A DNA stretch of 64,000 nt from Nonomuraea typhae (GTDB lineage Bacteria; Actinomycetota; Actinomycetes; Streptosporangiales; Streptosporangiaceae). A model generated the notes under the pieces. It made no database searches. It was not told the origin of the DNA and saw only the letters and a list, made by a program, of their open reading frames with translations. This document shows positions 8,694-17,711 of this stretch, piece by piece. The position numbers and the translations under genes were made by a program. The DNA lies in contig NZ_VRLV01000018.1 of NCBI RefSeq assembly GCF_009760925.1, positions 179,338-243,337 of the forward strand. The letters run 5' to 3'. Every line of letters starts with the position of its first letter. Position 1 is the stretch's first letter.

Positions 8694-8707
<14 letters not shown>
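8255..8707 (+). CDS. DinB-like four-helix protein
   Basis: Small mostly helical protein of 150 residues. Histidines in TPHKAIRRVADHL and in FREIALHVAGSDYYADA occupy positions resembling the metal ligands of the DinB/mycothiol-dependent isomerase superfamily. Many members are thiol-dependent enzymes, but this assignment rests on fold-like pattern only, and a plain hypothetical protein is the alternative. Its 3' end overlaps by 14 bp the 3' end of the convergent ABC-F gene. Confidence 0.6.
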
Positions 8708-10280
<1,573 letters not shown>

Positions 10281-10338
10281 GGGATGACACTCCGGAACTG
10301 CTCAGGGACACACAGGTGGCGGGAAACGTGCGTGTGAG

Positions 10339-10362
10339 TTAAGACATCCGGGGTGTAGACAT
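10339..10362 (-). CDS. possible leader peptide MSTPRMS upstream of ABC-F
   Basis: A seven-codon ORF (MSTPRMS, TAA stop) whose ATG lies seven bases downstream of a perfect TATAAT, so it could be read from a leaderless transcript. It ends about 58 nt before the ABC-F ATG. Short leader ORFs of this kind mediate ribosome-stalling attenuation for several ABC-F and erm genes; here the function is inferred from position only. Confidence 0.35.
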   Translation of the reverse strand: MSTPRMS

Positions 10363-10368
10363 ATGTGC

Positions 10369-10374
10369 ATTATA
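10369..10374 (-). promoter_or_regulatory. -10 box TATAAT for the ABC-F gene
   Basis: Perfect consensus TATAAT on the minus strand in an AT-rich pocket between the divergent ABC-F and epoxide hydrolase genes. No good -35 is visible at 17-18 bp. Predicted start of transcription is at or next to 10362, the first base of the leader ORF. Confidence 0.5.
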
Positions 10375-10381
10375 AAGGACC

Positions 10382-11488
10382 ATGACTATAGAGGCATTCG
10401 ATATTTCCGTGGCCGACGATGTCCTGGTTGACCTGCGGGAACGCCTGCGCCGCACCCTCTACACGACGCCCTCCGACTCGGCCTTCTGGGCGGCCGGCGT
10501 CGATCCCGGCTACCTGCGTGAGCTGGTCGCCTACTGGGCCGGGGAGTTCGACTGGCGGGCGGCCGAGGCCGGGCTCAACGCCTTCCCGCACTTTCGCGCC
10601 GAGGTCGCCGGCCGCAAGGTGCACTACGTGCATCTGCGCTCGGAGCGCCCCGGCGGCGGTACGCCCCTGGTCCTGACGCACGGCTGGCCGAGCAGCTTCG
10701 TGGAGATGCTCCGGGTGGCGCCGCTGCTGACCGACCGGTTCGATGTGGTGATCCCTTCGTTGCCCGGTTTCGCCTTCTCCGAGCTGCCCCGCGAGAAGTT
10801 CACCCGGCGCGGCGTGGCCGAGATCTGGCACAAGCTGATGACCGAGACGCTCGGTTACGAGCGCTTCGGCGCCTTCGGCGGGGACATCGGCGGCGGGGTC
10901 ACCCAATGGCTGGGCGCCCTCTACCCGCAGTCGGTGATCGGCGTGCACGTTACTTCGGCGGTGCTCACCGCGGACTTCAGCGAGCGGCCGGCCACCCCCG
11001 AGGAGCAGGCGTACCTGGACCATCTGGCCGCCTACGACGCCCGCGACCAGGGCTACAGCGAGATCATGTGGACCCGGCCGGACACGATCGCCGCCGCGCT
11101 GGCCGACTCCCCCGCCGGGCTGATCGCCTGGATCATCGACAAGTACCGCGACTGGAGCGACTGCGACGGCGACCTCGAGAGGAAGTGGGACAAGGACACC
11201 CTGTGCACGGTGGCCACCCTGTACTGGGCCACCGGCACCATCGGCAGTTCCTTCCGCCAGTACTACGACTACCCCGCCAACCGCCCGGTCCCGCCGATCT
11301 CGGTCCCGGCCGCGGTCACGCTGAGCTGCGAGCCCGCCTTCGCCGGCCTGCCCCGCTCGCTGCCCGAGCGCCTGTGCTCCGACCTGCGCCACTGGAGCAC
11401 GCCCGGGCGCGGCGGTCACTTCATGGCGCACGAGGAGCCCGAGCAGGTCTCGCGCGAGATCCACACCTTCTTCGGCCCGCTGTCCTAG
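10382..11488 (+). CDS. epoxide hydrolase (EHN-domain alpha/beta hydrolase)
   Basis: Protein of 368 residues with the N-terminal EHN domain of microsomal-type epoxide hydrolases (about 1-105, ending in LRSERPGGGTPLVLTHG) and a C-terminal alpha/beta-hydrolase core. The oxyanion loop is HGWPSS at 100-105, the nucleophile is Asp168 in GGDIGGG, and the catalytic histidine is His346 in GGHFMAHEEP. It opens epoxides to diols, either in detoxification or in secondary metabolism. The start codon is ATG following AAAGGACC. The stop overlaps that of the convergent IclR gene. Confidence 0.95.
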   Translation: MTIEAFDISVADDVLVDLRERLRRTLYTTPSDSAFWAAGVDPGYLRELVAYWAGEFDWRAAEAGLNAFPHFRAEVAGRKVHYVHLRSERPGGGTPLVLTHGWPSSFVEMLRVAPLLTDRFDVVIPSLPGFAFSELPREKFTRRGVAEIWHKLMTETLGYERFGAFGGDIGGGVTQWLGALYPQSVIGVHVTSAVLTADFSERPATPEEQAYLDHLAAYDARDQGYSEIMWTRPDTIAAALADSPAGLIAWIIDKYRDWSDCDGDLERKWDKDTLCTVATLYWATGTIGSSFRQYYDYPANRPVPPISVPAAVTLSCEPAFAGLPRSLPERLCSDLRHWSTPGRGGHFMAHEEPEQVSREIHTFFGPLS

Positions 11489-12258
11489 TCCGCGACGCGG
11501 GGCCTGCGCTCGGAGGGCGGAAGGAGGAGCACCTCCAGCGCCCGCGCGCAGGCCCGGCCGTGCGCCACGAACCAGCCGATCCTGGCCTCGCTCATGACCC
11601 GGGGCGTGGATCGGACGGCCAGCGCGTACCGCACGTGGTCGGCGCGGTCGAGGACCGGCACCGCGATCGTGCGGATACCGTCGTGGGATTCCTCGTCGTT
11701 GAGCGCGTATCCGGCCTCGCGGACCCGCCGCAGCTCGGCACGGAGTTCTTCGTGGTCCACGATGGTGCGTCCGGTCAGCGCGGGCAGAGGGCCCAGCGCC
11801 CGCACGTCCGCCCGGCCTTCCGGCGCCCAGGCCAGCAGCACCTTGCCCAGCGCGGTGGAGTGCAGGGGGCGGCGCAGGCCCGCGCCGCTGTCGGGGTTCA
11901 GTGAGCCGCCGGCCAGGATGACGGCGTGCCGGTCGTTGCGCACGGCCAGGTCCACGGTGGCGGAGGTGACGCGGGCCAGCTCGGCCAGCTCGGGCGCGAT
12001 CCGGTGCAGGCCGCGCCGATGGAAGGAGAGCTGGCCCAGCTCGGTGACCGACGGGCCCAGGCGGTAGTGGCCCGTGCGCGCCTCCTGCTCCAGGAAACCC
12101 GCTCCGCTCAGGGTCCTGGCCAGGCGGTGGGTCGTGGAGGTGGACAGCTCCATCCTGCGTGAGAGATCGGACAGGCTGAGCGAGGCGTCCCCGCCGCCGA
12201 AGCAGTCGAGGATGCCGATGGCCCGGCGCACCGCCTGGACGCCGCCTTCTGCTGCCAT
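11485..12258 (-). CDS. IclR family transcriptional regulator
   Basis: Regulator of 257 residues with an N-terminal winged HTH (about 8-68: VQAVRRAIGILDCF, LSLSDLSRRMEL, STTHRLARTL) and a C-terminal GAF-like effector domain (about 80-245) including RPLHSTALGKVLLAW. The ATG at 12258 fits the family length; a longer in-frame extension is low complexity. It is divergent from the seven-gene sulfonate/desulfinase operon and is the only local regulator, so it very likely controls that operon in response to a substrate or product. Confidence 0.93.
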   Translation of the reverse strand: MAAEGGVQAVRRAIGILDCFGGGDASLSLSDLSRRMELSTSTTHRLARTLSGAGFLEQEARTGHYRLGPSVTELGQLSFHRRGLHRIAPELAELARVTSATVDLAVRNDRHAVILAGGSLNPDSGAGLRRPLHSTALGKVLLAWAPEGRADVRALGPLPALTGRTIVDHEELRAELRRVREAGYALNDEESHDGIRTIAVPVLDRADHVRYALAVRSTPRVMSEARIGWFVAHGRACARALEVLLLPPSERRPRVAD

Positions 12259-12326
12259 GCGGGAATCTCCGGTTTCCGAGTAGGGAGGACCAGGGCCAGG
12301 TCGGCCGCGGTCCGGCATCGAGGGCT

Positions 12327-12341
12327 TCCCGCATCGCGGGA
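12327..12341. promoter_or_regulatory. palindrome between IclR gene and sulfur operon
   Basis: TCCCGC-ATC-GCGGGA, 6-bp perfect arms, in the divergent intergenic region. A weaker pair TTTGC (12347-12351) / GCAAA (12371-12375) flanks the AT-rich stretch just before the operon start. Either could be an IclR operator; this is inference from position. Confidence 0.45.
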
Positions 12342-12384
12342 TATTCTTTGCATTTCCTACCAAATTACTAGCAAACTCTCGAGC

Positions 12385-13359
12385 ATGACCACCGCCGCAC
12401 TCGAGACCATCTGGTTCACCCGTTGTCCCGTCCCCACCGCCACCGGCATCGCGGCGGATCAGGGCTGGCTGGCCGGGGAGTTCTCACCCGACGGGATCGA
12501 GGTCCGCTCCCTTCAGGACGGCGCCCCGGGCACTCCCCGCGAGACGCACTACACCCACGCCCTGACCGGCCTGTTCCGCGAGGGCGGCAACGTTCCCGCG
12601 CTGTGGGCACGCTCGCGCGGCGAGGCCACCCGGCTCATCGGCCTGACCTGGATCGAGGAGCGGCAGGCGATCCTCGTGCGCGCCGGAACCCAGCTGGAGC
12701 GCCCCGAACAGCTCAAGGGCCGGCGCCTGGCCGTGCCCCGGCGCCCGATCGCGATCGACTTCTGGCGGGCCATGGCGCTGCGCGGCTTCCACGGAGCACT
12801 GTCCCTGGCGGGACTCGGCCTAGCCGACGCCGACCTGGTCGACGTCGAGGCAGCGCCGGACGGCGGCCAATGGGAGGCCGAACTCCTCGCGCTGGCCGCC
12901 GGCCGCGTGGACGCGGTCTACGTCAAGGGCGCGCTCGCGGTCGAGGCCGCCCTCCGCCACGGCGCCGAGGTCGGCATCGACCTGGACGCCGTGCCGGACC
13001 GGCGGGCGCGCGTCAACAACGGCACCCCGCGCCCGATCACCGTCCACCAGCGCCTGCTGGACGAGCACCCCGACGTGGTCGGCCGCTTCCTGGGCGTGCT
13101 CCTGCGCGCCGCCGGCTGGGCCGCGGAGCACCCGGCCGAGGTCGCCAGGATCCTCTCCGCCGAGACGGGCGCCGGGGCGAGCGGCGTGGCCGCCGCCTAC
13201 GTCCCCGGCGCCTCCCTCCACCTCGACCTGTCCGCCGAACGCCTCGACCTGCTGGCCCGGCAGGAGCGCTTCCTGCGTGACCACGACTTCCTCGCCGCGC
13301 CCGTGGACGTCGCCGCCTGGGCCGATCACACCCCACTGCAAGGACTCACCCATGCGTAA
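12385..13359 (+). CDS. DszB-like desulfinase (binding-protein fold, cytosolic)
   Basis: Protein of 324 residues with the NMT1/periplasmic-binding fold but no signal peptide or lipobox. Three residues match the catalytic triad of the biphenyl sulfinate desulfinase DszB: Cys14 in RCPVPTA, His55 in THYTH and Arg65 in LFREGG. The His-to-Arg spacing of ten residues equals that of DszB (Cys27, His60, Arg70), and the CPVP context is shared. DszB cleaves a C-S bond to release sulfite. Automatic tools would call this an ABC substrate-binding protein, which remains the alternative. It is the first gene of the operon and overlaps the next by 8 bp. The exact sulfinate substrate is unknown. Confidence 0.8.
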   Translation: MTTAALETIWFTRCPVPTATGIAADQGWLAGEFSPDGIEVRSLQDGAPGTPRETHYTHALTGLFREGGNVPALWARSRGEATRLIGLTWIEERQAILVRAGTQLERPEQLKGRRLAVPRRPIAIDFWRAMALRGFHGALSLAGLGLADADLVDVEAAPDGGQWEAELLALAAGRVDAVYVKGALAVEAALRHGAEVGIDLDAVPDRRARVNNGTPRPITVHQRLLDEHPDVVGRFLGVLLRAAGWAAEHPAEVARILSAETGAGASGVAAAYVPGASLHLDLSAERLDLLARQERFLRDHDFLAAPVDVAAWADHTPLQGLTHA

Positions 13360-14341
13360 GCTGCTGCTCACCACCGTCCCCCTGGTCCTCCTGGCAGCGG
13401 CCTGCGGCAGCACGCAGGCCGCCACCGCGCGCGAGCAGGTCGTCGTCCGGATCGCCGACCCCGGCAACAGCGGTTTCCTGGCCGTCGCGAAGAGGGACGG
13501 GAGCCTGGACGCCGCCCTGGCCAAGGTCAACGCCAAGGTCAAGTGGGCAGGGGACTTCTCCGTGTTCGCCCCGGCGGCTCAGGCCATCAACGCGGGTTCG
13601 CTGGACATCGCCACGGGCTCGATCACCGCCGGGGTGACCGCGCTGGCCGTCAAGCCCAGCTTCAAGATCTTCGCCACCGTGCCGCCCGACCTGGCGGGCG
13701 AGGGCATCGTGGTCAAGAACGGTTCGCCGATCAGGTCCGTGGCCGACCTGGCCGGGCGCAGCGTCGCCGTCGGGCACGGCGGCACCAGCGAGTACCTGCT
13801 GCTCAGGGCGCTGCAGACGGCCAACGTGCCGGTGGAGAGGGTCAAGCGAGTCTACCTCCCGCCGCCGCAGACCGCCCCCGTCTTCGGCTCCGGGGAGGTG
13901 GACGCCTGGGCCACGTTCTCCACCTTCCTCATCCCGGCCGTCACCGACCTGGACGCGCGCATCCTGGCCGACGGCGAGGCGATCAAGTCCGACAACTACG
14001 TCATCTACGTGGCCGCCAACAAGCTGCTGCAGGAGCATCCGGAGGTGGTGAAGACGCTGTTCGGCTTCCTGCGGGACGGCAGCGCCAAGGAGATCGCCGA
14101 TCCGGCCGCCTACCTCAACGTCTTCACCCAGGCGGGACCGCAGGCCGTACAAGGTGAGCAGAAGGACTTGGTGGTCTCCATCCAGCGGAAGGGCAAACCG
14201 GCCCAAGCAGTCACACCCCTCGAAATCACGAAATTTCAGGAGGTGGCGAAGTTCTTCCTTGACCAGAAGGTCCTCACCACGCCCCTTGACGTCGCTCCGC
14301 ACGTCGTCGACGTGACCAAGCTCGGGCAGGCGAAGCCGTGA
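13352..14341 (+). CDS. sulfonate-type ABC transporter substrate-binding lipoprotein
   Basis: Secreted binding protein of 329 residues with a lipoprotein signal (MRKLLLTTVPLVLLAAAC, lipidated Cys18). The mature part resembles SsuA/TauA/NMT1-type proteins: a VVRIADPGNSGFLAVAK start, then GHGGTSEYLLLRAL and PVFGSGEVDAW in the hinge region. It would capture an aliphatic or aromatic sulfonate (or a related anion) outside the membrane and hand it to the permease. It overlaps both neighbours, so it is translated as part of the operon. Nitrate or thiamine-precursor binding is possible for the family, but the monooxygenase partners argue for a sulfur compound. Confidence 0.88.
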   Translation: MRKLLLTTVPLVLLAAACGSTQAATAREQVVVRIADPGNSGFLAVAKRDGSLDAALAKVNAKVKWAGDFSVFAPAAQAINAGSLDIATGSITAGVTALAVKPSFKIFATVPPDLAGEGIVVKNGSPIRSVADLAGRSVAVGHGGTSEYLLLRALQTANVPVERVKRVYLPPPQTAPVFGSGEVDAWATFSTFLIPAVTDLDARILADGEAIKSDNYVIYVAANKLLQEHPEVVKTLFGFLRDGSAKEIADPAAYLNVFTQAGPQAVQGEQKDLVVSIQRKGKPAQAVTPLEITKFQEVAKFFLDQKVLTTPLDVAPHVVDVTKLGQAKP

Positions 14342-15147
14342 GCAGCCTCGTCGCCCCCAGGGCGCCACGCGCCGCGGGCCGTCATCCCGCGGTGACGCTC
14401 GGCCTGCGGGCCATCGGGCCCGTCCTGCTGCTGGCGGTGTGGTACGCCGCCACGGCCTCCGGCGCGCTGACCAAGGACGTGCTGGCGGGCCCGCAGGACG
14501 TCGTCACGACCTTCGCCGAGCTGTGGGCCGACGGCCAGCTCCCGGAGGCGCTGCGCGTGTCGATCACCAGGGCCGGGCTCGGCCTGGTCCTGGGCGCCTC
14601 CACCGGACTGCTGCTCGGGCTGGTCTCCGGCTTCACCAGGCTCGGCGAGGAACTCGTCGACTCCTCGATGCAGGCGCTGCGTGCGATCCCGTTCCTGGCG
14701 CTGACCTCGCTGTTCATCGTCTGGTTCGGCATCGAGGAGGCGTCCAAGATCCTGCTCATCGGCGTGGCGTGCACGTTCCCCATGTACATCAACGTCTCCA
14801 GCGGCGTGCGCAACGTGGACCGCAAGGTCGTCGAGGCCGCGCGCGCGTTCGGGCTCGGCCGGATCGCGATCGCCCGCGAGGTCGTGCTGCCGGGCGCGCT
14901 GCCGTCCATCTTCGCCGGGCTGCGCCTGTCCACCACGCTCAGCGTGATCGCGCTCATCGCCGCCGAGGAGATCAACGTGACCGCCGGGCTCGGCTATCTC
15001 ATGGCCAGGGCCACCGACTACCTGCGCACCGACATCCTGGCGCTGTGCGTGCTGCTGTACGCGGTGATCGGGCTGGTGGCCGACCTGACGCTACGGCTGG
15101 CCGAACGCGTGACCATGCCCTGGCGCAAGGTGGTGACGATCCGATGA
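14338..15147 (+). CDS. ABC transporter permease (SsuC-like)
   Basis: Inner-membrane permease of 269 residues with about six hydrophobic segments and the EAA-loop signature in EAARAFGLGRIAIAREVVLPGALP, the contact site for the ATPase. It begins with GTG, whose last two bases overlap the preceding TGA stop (GTGA). It belongs to the BPD_transp_1 group of nitrate/sulfonate/taurine importers and works with the adjacent lipoprotein and ATPase. Confidence 0.93.
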   Translation: MSSLVAPRAPRAAGRHPAVTLGLRAIGPVLLLAVWYAATASGALTKDVLAGPQDVVTTFAELWADGQLPEALRVSITRAGLGLVLGASTGLLLGLVSGFTRLGEELVDSSMQALRAIPFLALTSLFIVWFGIEEASKILLIGVACTFPMYINVSSGVRNVDRKVVEAARAFGLGRIAIAREVVLPGALPSIFAGLRLSTTLSVIALIAAEEINVTAGLGYLMARATDYLRTDILALCVLLYAVIGLVADLTLRLAERVTMPWRKVVTIR

Positions 15148-15854
15148 GCCTCGCCGTACGCACGCGCGGGCTGCGCAAGGTCTTCGGCGAGCGCGCCGTG
15201 CTCGACGGGGTGGACCTGGACGTGCGCCGCGGGGAGTTTCTGGCGCTGCTGGGCGCGAGCGGCACCGGCAAGACCACGCTGCTGCGCATCCTCGCCGGAC
15301 TCGACGCCGCCGGCGGCGGGGACGTGCTCGTGGCGCCGGCACGCACGGTCGTCTTCCAGGAGCCCCGGCTGATCCCCTCCAAGAGGGCGCTGGCCAACGT
15401 GATCATCGGGCAGGGGCGCGGCGCCCGCGCCAAGGGGCTCGCGGCACTGGCCGAAGTGGGGCTGAGCGGGCACGCCGACGCCTGGCCGGCGACGCTGTCG
15501 GGCGGTGAGGCCCAGCGGGTCGCGCTGGCCAGGGCCCTGGTCCGCGAGCCGGAGCTCCTGCTGCTGGACGAGCCGTTCGCCGCGCTCGACGCCCTGACCC
15601 GGCTGCACATGCAGGACCTGATCGCCGAGCTGTGCGCCCGGCACCGCCCCGCCGTGGTCCTGGTCACCCATGACGTGGAGGAGGCCATCCTGCTCGCCGA
15701 CCGGATCGCGGTACTGCGCGACGGGCAGTTCGCCACCGACCTCGCGGTCGGGCTGGACCGCCCCCGCGACCGCACCGATCCCGCCTTCGTCGAACTGCGC
15801 CGCCGCCTGCTCGCCGACCTCGGCGTGCACACGCACGCGGGGGTGACGGCATGA
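15144..15854 (+). CDS. ABC transporter ATP-binding protein (SsuB-like)
   Basis: Importer ATPase of 236 residues with Walker A GASGTGKTT, signature LSGGEAQR, Walker B LLLDEPFAALD and switch histidine in VTHDVEEA. It powers the adjacent SsuC-like permease. ATGA overlaps at both ends show translational coupling. Its size and the short C-terminus match SsuB/TauB importers rather than export systems. Confidence 0.94.
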   Translation: MSLAVRTRGLRKVFGERAVLDGVDLDVRRGEFLALLGASGTGKTTLLRILAGLDAAGGGDVLVAPARTVVFQEPRLIPSKRALANVIIGQGRGARAKGLAALAEVGLSGHADAWPATLSGGEAQRVALARALVREPELLLLDEPFAALDALTRLHMQDLIAELCARHRPAVVLVTHDVEEAILLADRIAVLRDGQFATDLAVGLDRPRDRTDPAFVELRRRLLADLGVHTHAGVTA

Positions 15855-16621
15855 CGCGCCTCCACGTGGTCCTGCCGACGAGGTCTCCCGCGGCCGCCGA
15901 GCTGCCCGCCTTCGTCACCGACGTACGGCCGGCACGCACCGACCCCGCAGGGCGGGCGGCCGTGGCGGCGGACCTTTCCGGGCTGGCCGGAGCGCTGGTG
16001 CCCTTCGACCCCGGCGGGCAGGAGTCGCTGACCGTCGCGGGCGGCGTCCTGCGCCGCACCCGCCATCTCCGGGTCGTCGCCGAGTTCCACCCCGGCGTGG
16101 CCACCCCGGTCTACGCGGCCAAGCTCTCGTCCTCCCTTCAGCGCTTCGCCGCCGGACGGCTCGGCTGGCGGCTCGCGGTGGACCTCGACCCGGCCGTGGC
16201 CCGGGCGCACGGCGACTTCCTGACCGGCGCCGAGCGCTACGCGCGGGCGGCGGAGTTCCTCACGGTCGCCAAGGGGGTCTGGAACGGGCCGTTCGACTTC
16301 CGTGGCGCGTTCTACGAGGTCGTCGCGGGCGGCTTCGCCCCGCCGCTTTCGGCGCCGCCGTTCCCCGAGGTGCACCTGAGCGGCACCTCGCCCGAAGCGC
16401 TGGAGCTGTCGCGCCGCCACGCCGACGTGCACGTCTTCTCGCCCGGCGACGACCTGGCCGCCCTGACCCGCGAGCTGCCCGGCCTGCGGTACGGCATGCA
16501 CGTGACCTCCCTGGACGAGGCCGAGGAGTACGCCGCCAGGGGCGTCACCGAGTTCTTCCTCCCTGCCGAGGACGTCTACCACCTCGGCGAGCACGCGAAG
16601 GAGCGAGCCCTTGCCGGTTGA
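15851..16621 (+). CDS. short luciferase-like (LLM) oxidoreductase paralogue
   Basis: Protein of 256 residues related to SsuD/DszA-type flavin monooxygenases but about 100 residues shorter than the full-length neighbour. Shared segments include EFHPGVATPVYAAKLSSSLQ, RYARAAEFLTVAKGVWNGPF and PFPEVHLSGTSPEAL, which line up with the next gene. The loop corresponding to YNVISGGGG and the C-terminal insertion segment are reduced or absent. It may be a non-catalytic partner, a minimal enzyme, or a decaying duplicate. It is coupled on both sides (ATGA upstream, 11-bp overlap downstream), so it is still translated with the operon. Confidence 0.75.
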   Translation: MTRLHVVLPTRSPAAAELPAFVTDVRPARTDPAGRAAVAADLSGLAGALVPFDPGGQESLTVAGGVLRRTRHLRVVAEFHPGVATPVYAAKLSSSLQRFAAGRLGWRLAVDLDPAVARAHGDFLTGAERYARAAEFLTVAKGVWNGPFDFRGAFYEVVAGGFAPPLSAPPFPEVHLSGTSPEALELSRRHADVHVFSPGDDLAALTRELPGLRYGMHVTSLDEAEEYAARGVTEFFLPAEDVYHLGEHAKERALAG

Positions 16622-17711
16622 CATCTACTGGCGCATCCACATGGAGGGCGACCAGCCGTCGCTGCGCCGCCGGGTCAACAGCCGCGGCGGTTTCACCCCC
16701 GGCGGCACCGCCCCCGGCACCCGGGACGGCCGCGACGACGGCTACACCCATGCCGACTACATGGCCGAGGTCGCCAGAGCAGCCGAGGAGTCCGGTTTCG
16801 CGGGCGGCCTGCTGCCGAACTTCCCCCACACCGACGACCCCTGGGCGGCCGCCGCGTCACTGGCCCGCGAGACCACGTCGTACCGCTTCATGGTCGCCTT
16901 CCAGCCCGGGTTCCTGCACCCCGTCCAGGCCGCCCGGATGACCGCCACGCTCCAGAAGGCCACCGGCGGCCGGATCGTCTACAACGTCATCTCCGGCGGG
17001 GGCGGCCCCGCGCAGCTCTGGTGGGGCGACAAGGTCGAGCACGACGACCGTTACGCCCGCACCTCGGAGTTCCTCGACGTGCTCAAGGGCGTGTGGGCCG
17101 GAGGCCACACCCATCACGGCCGCTTCTATCGGGTGGAGAACGCCGGGCTGCCCGCCGAACTGACCGGCCAGCCCTTCCCCGAGATCTTCTTCTCCGGCTC
17201 CTCGCCCGCCGCGATCGACGCCGCCGGACGGCACGCCGGCTACTACCTGTCGTGGCTGGAGCCGTTCGAGTCGCTGGCGGCCAAGTTCGACGCGGTCCGC
17301 GCCCACAGCGACACCCCGCCGAAGTTCGCCGTCCGCGTGGACATCCTCGCCCGCGAGAGCGAAGAGGAGGCGTGGGTGGAGATCGAGCAAGGCTGGCGGG
17401 CCCGCCCCGTGACCGGCGAGGACCATCAGGGCGACTCAGAAGGGGTACGGCGCAGCCGCTCGTTCCTGGCCGCGGCCGGGGACGACCATCGCCGCCTGGA
17501 GGTCGCCCCGAACGTGTGGGGCGGCTTCGGCCACCTGCGCGACGGGCCCGCCTTCGGCCTGGTCGGCGACTACCACCAGGTAGCCGAACGGCTCGACCGG
17601 CTCCTGGACCTCGGCGTGGACGCCTTCATCCTGGCCGGAATCCCCCATCTCGAAGAGGCCCGCCGCGTGGGCCGCCACGTGTTGCCCCTGTTGAAAGGAC
17701 GTACCTCATGA
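16611..17711 (+). CDS. LLM class flavin-dependent monooxygenase (SsuD-like)
   Basis: Full-length luciferase-fold monooxygenase of 366 residues, close in pattern to alkanesulfonate monooxygenase SsuD. It uses FMNH2 and O2 to oxidise the C-S carbon and release sulfite from a sulfonate. Visible blocks are RFMVAFQPGFLHPVQAARM, YNVISGGG, FPEIFFSGSS and DAFILAGIPHLEEARRV. The TTG start at 16611 is chosen because GAAGGAG lies 7 nt upstream (16597-16603); the next in-frame ATG would remove a conserved strand. No flavin reductase is in the operon, so the reduced flavin must be supplied from elsewhere. Confidence 0.9.
   Translation: MPVDIYWRIHMEGDQPSLRRRVNSRGGFTPGGTAPGTRDGRDDGYTHADYMAEVARAAEESGFAGGLLPNFPHTDDPWAAAASLARETTSYRFMVAFQPGFLHPVQAARMTATLQKATGGRIVYNVISGGGGPAQLWWGDKVEHDDRYARTSEFLDVLKGVWAGGHTHHGRFYRVENAGLPAELTGQPFPEIFFSGSSPAAIDAAGRHAGYYLSWLEPFESLAAKFDAVRAHSDTPPKFAVRVDILARESEEEAWVEIEQGWRARPVTGEDHQGDSEGVRRSRSFLAAAGDDHRRLEVAPNVWGGFGHLRDGPAFGLVGDYHQVAERLDRLLDLGVDAFILAGIPHLEEARRVGRHVLPLLKGRTS

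Noticed and set aside
12385..13359. Plain ABC transporter substrate-binding protein as the first operon gene
   Set aside because: No signal peptide or lipobox, a separate lipoprotein follows immediately, and the Cys/His/Arg triad matches DszB; kept only as an alternative.
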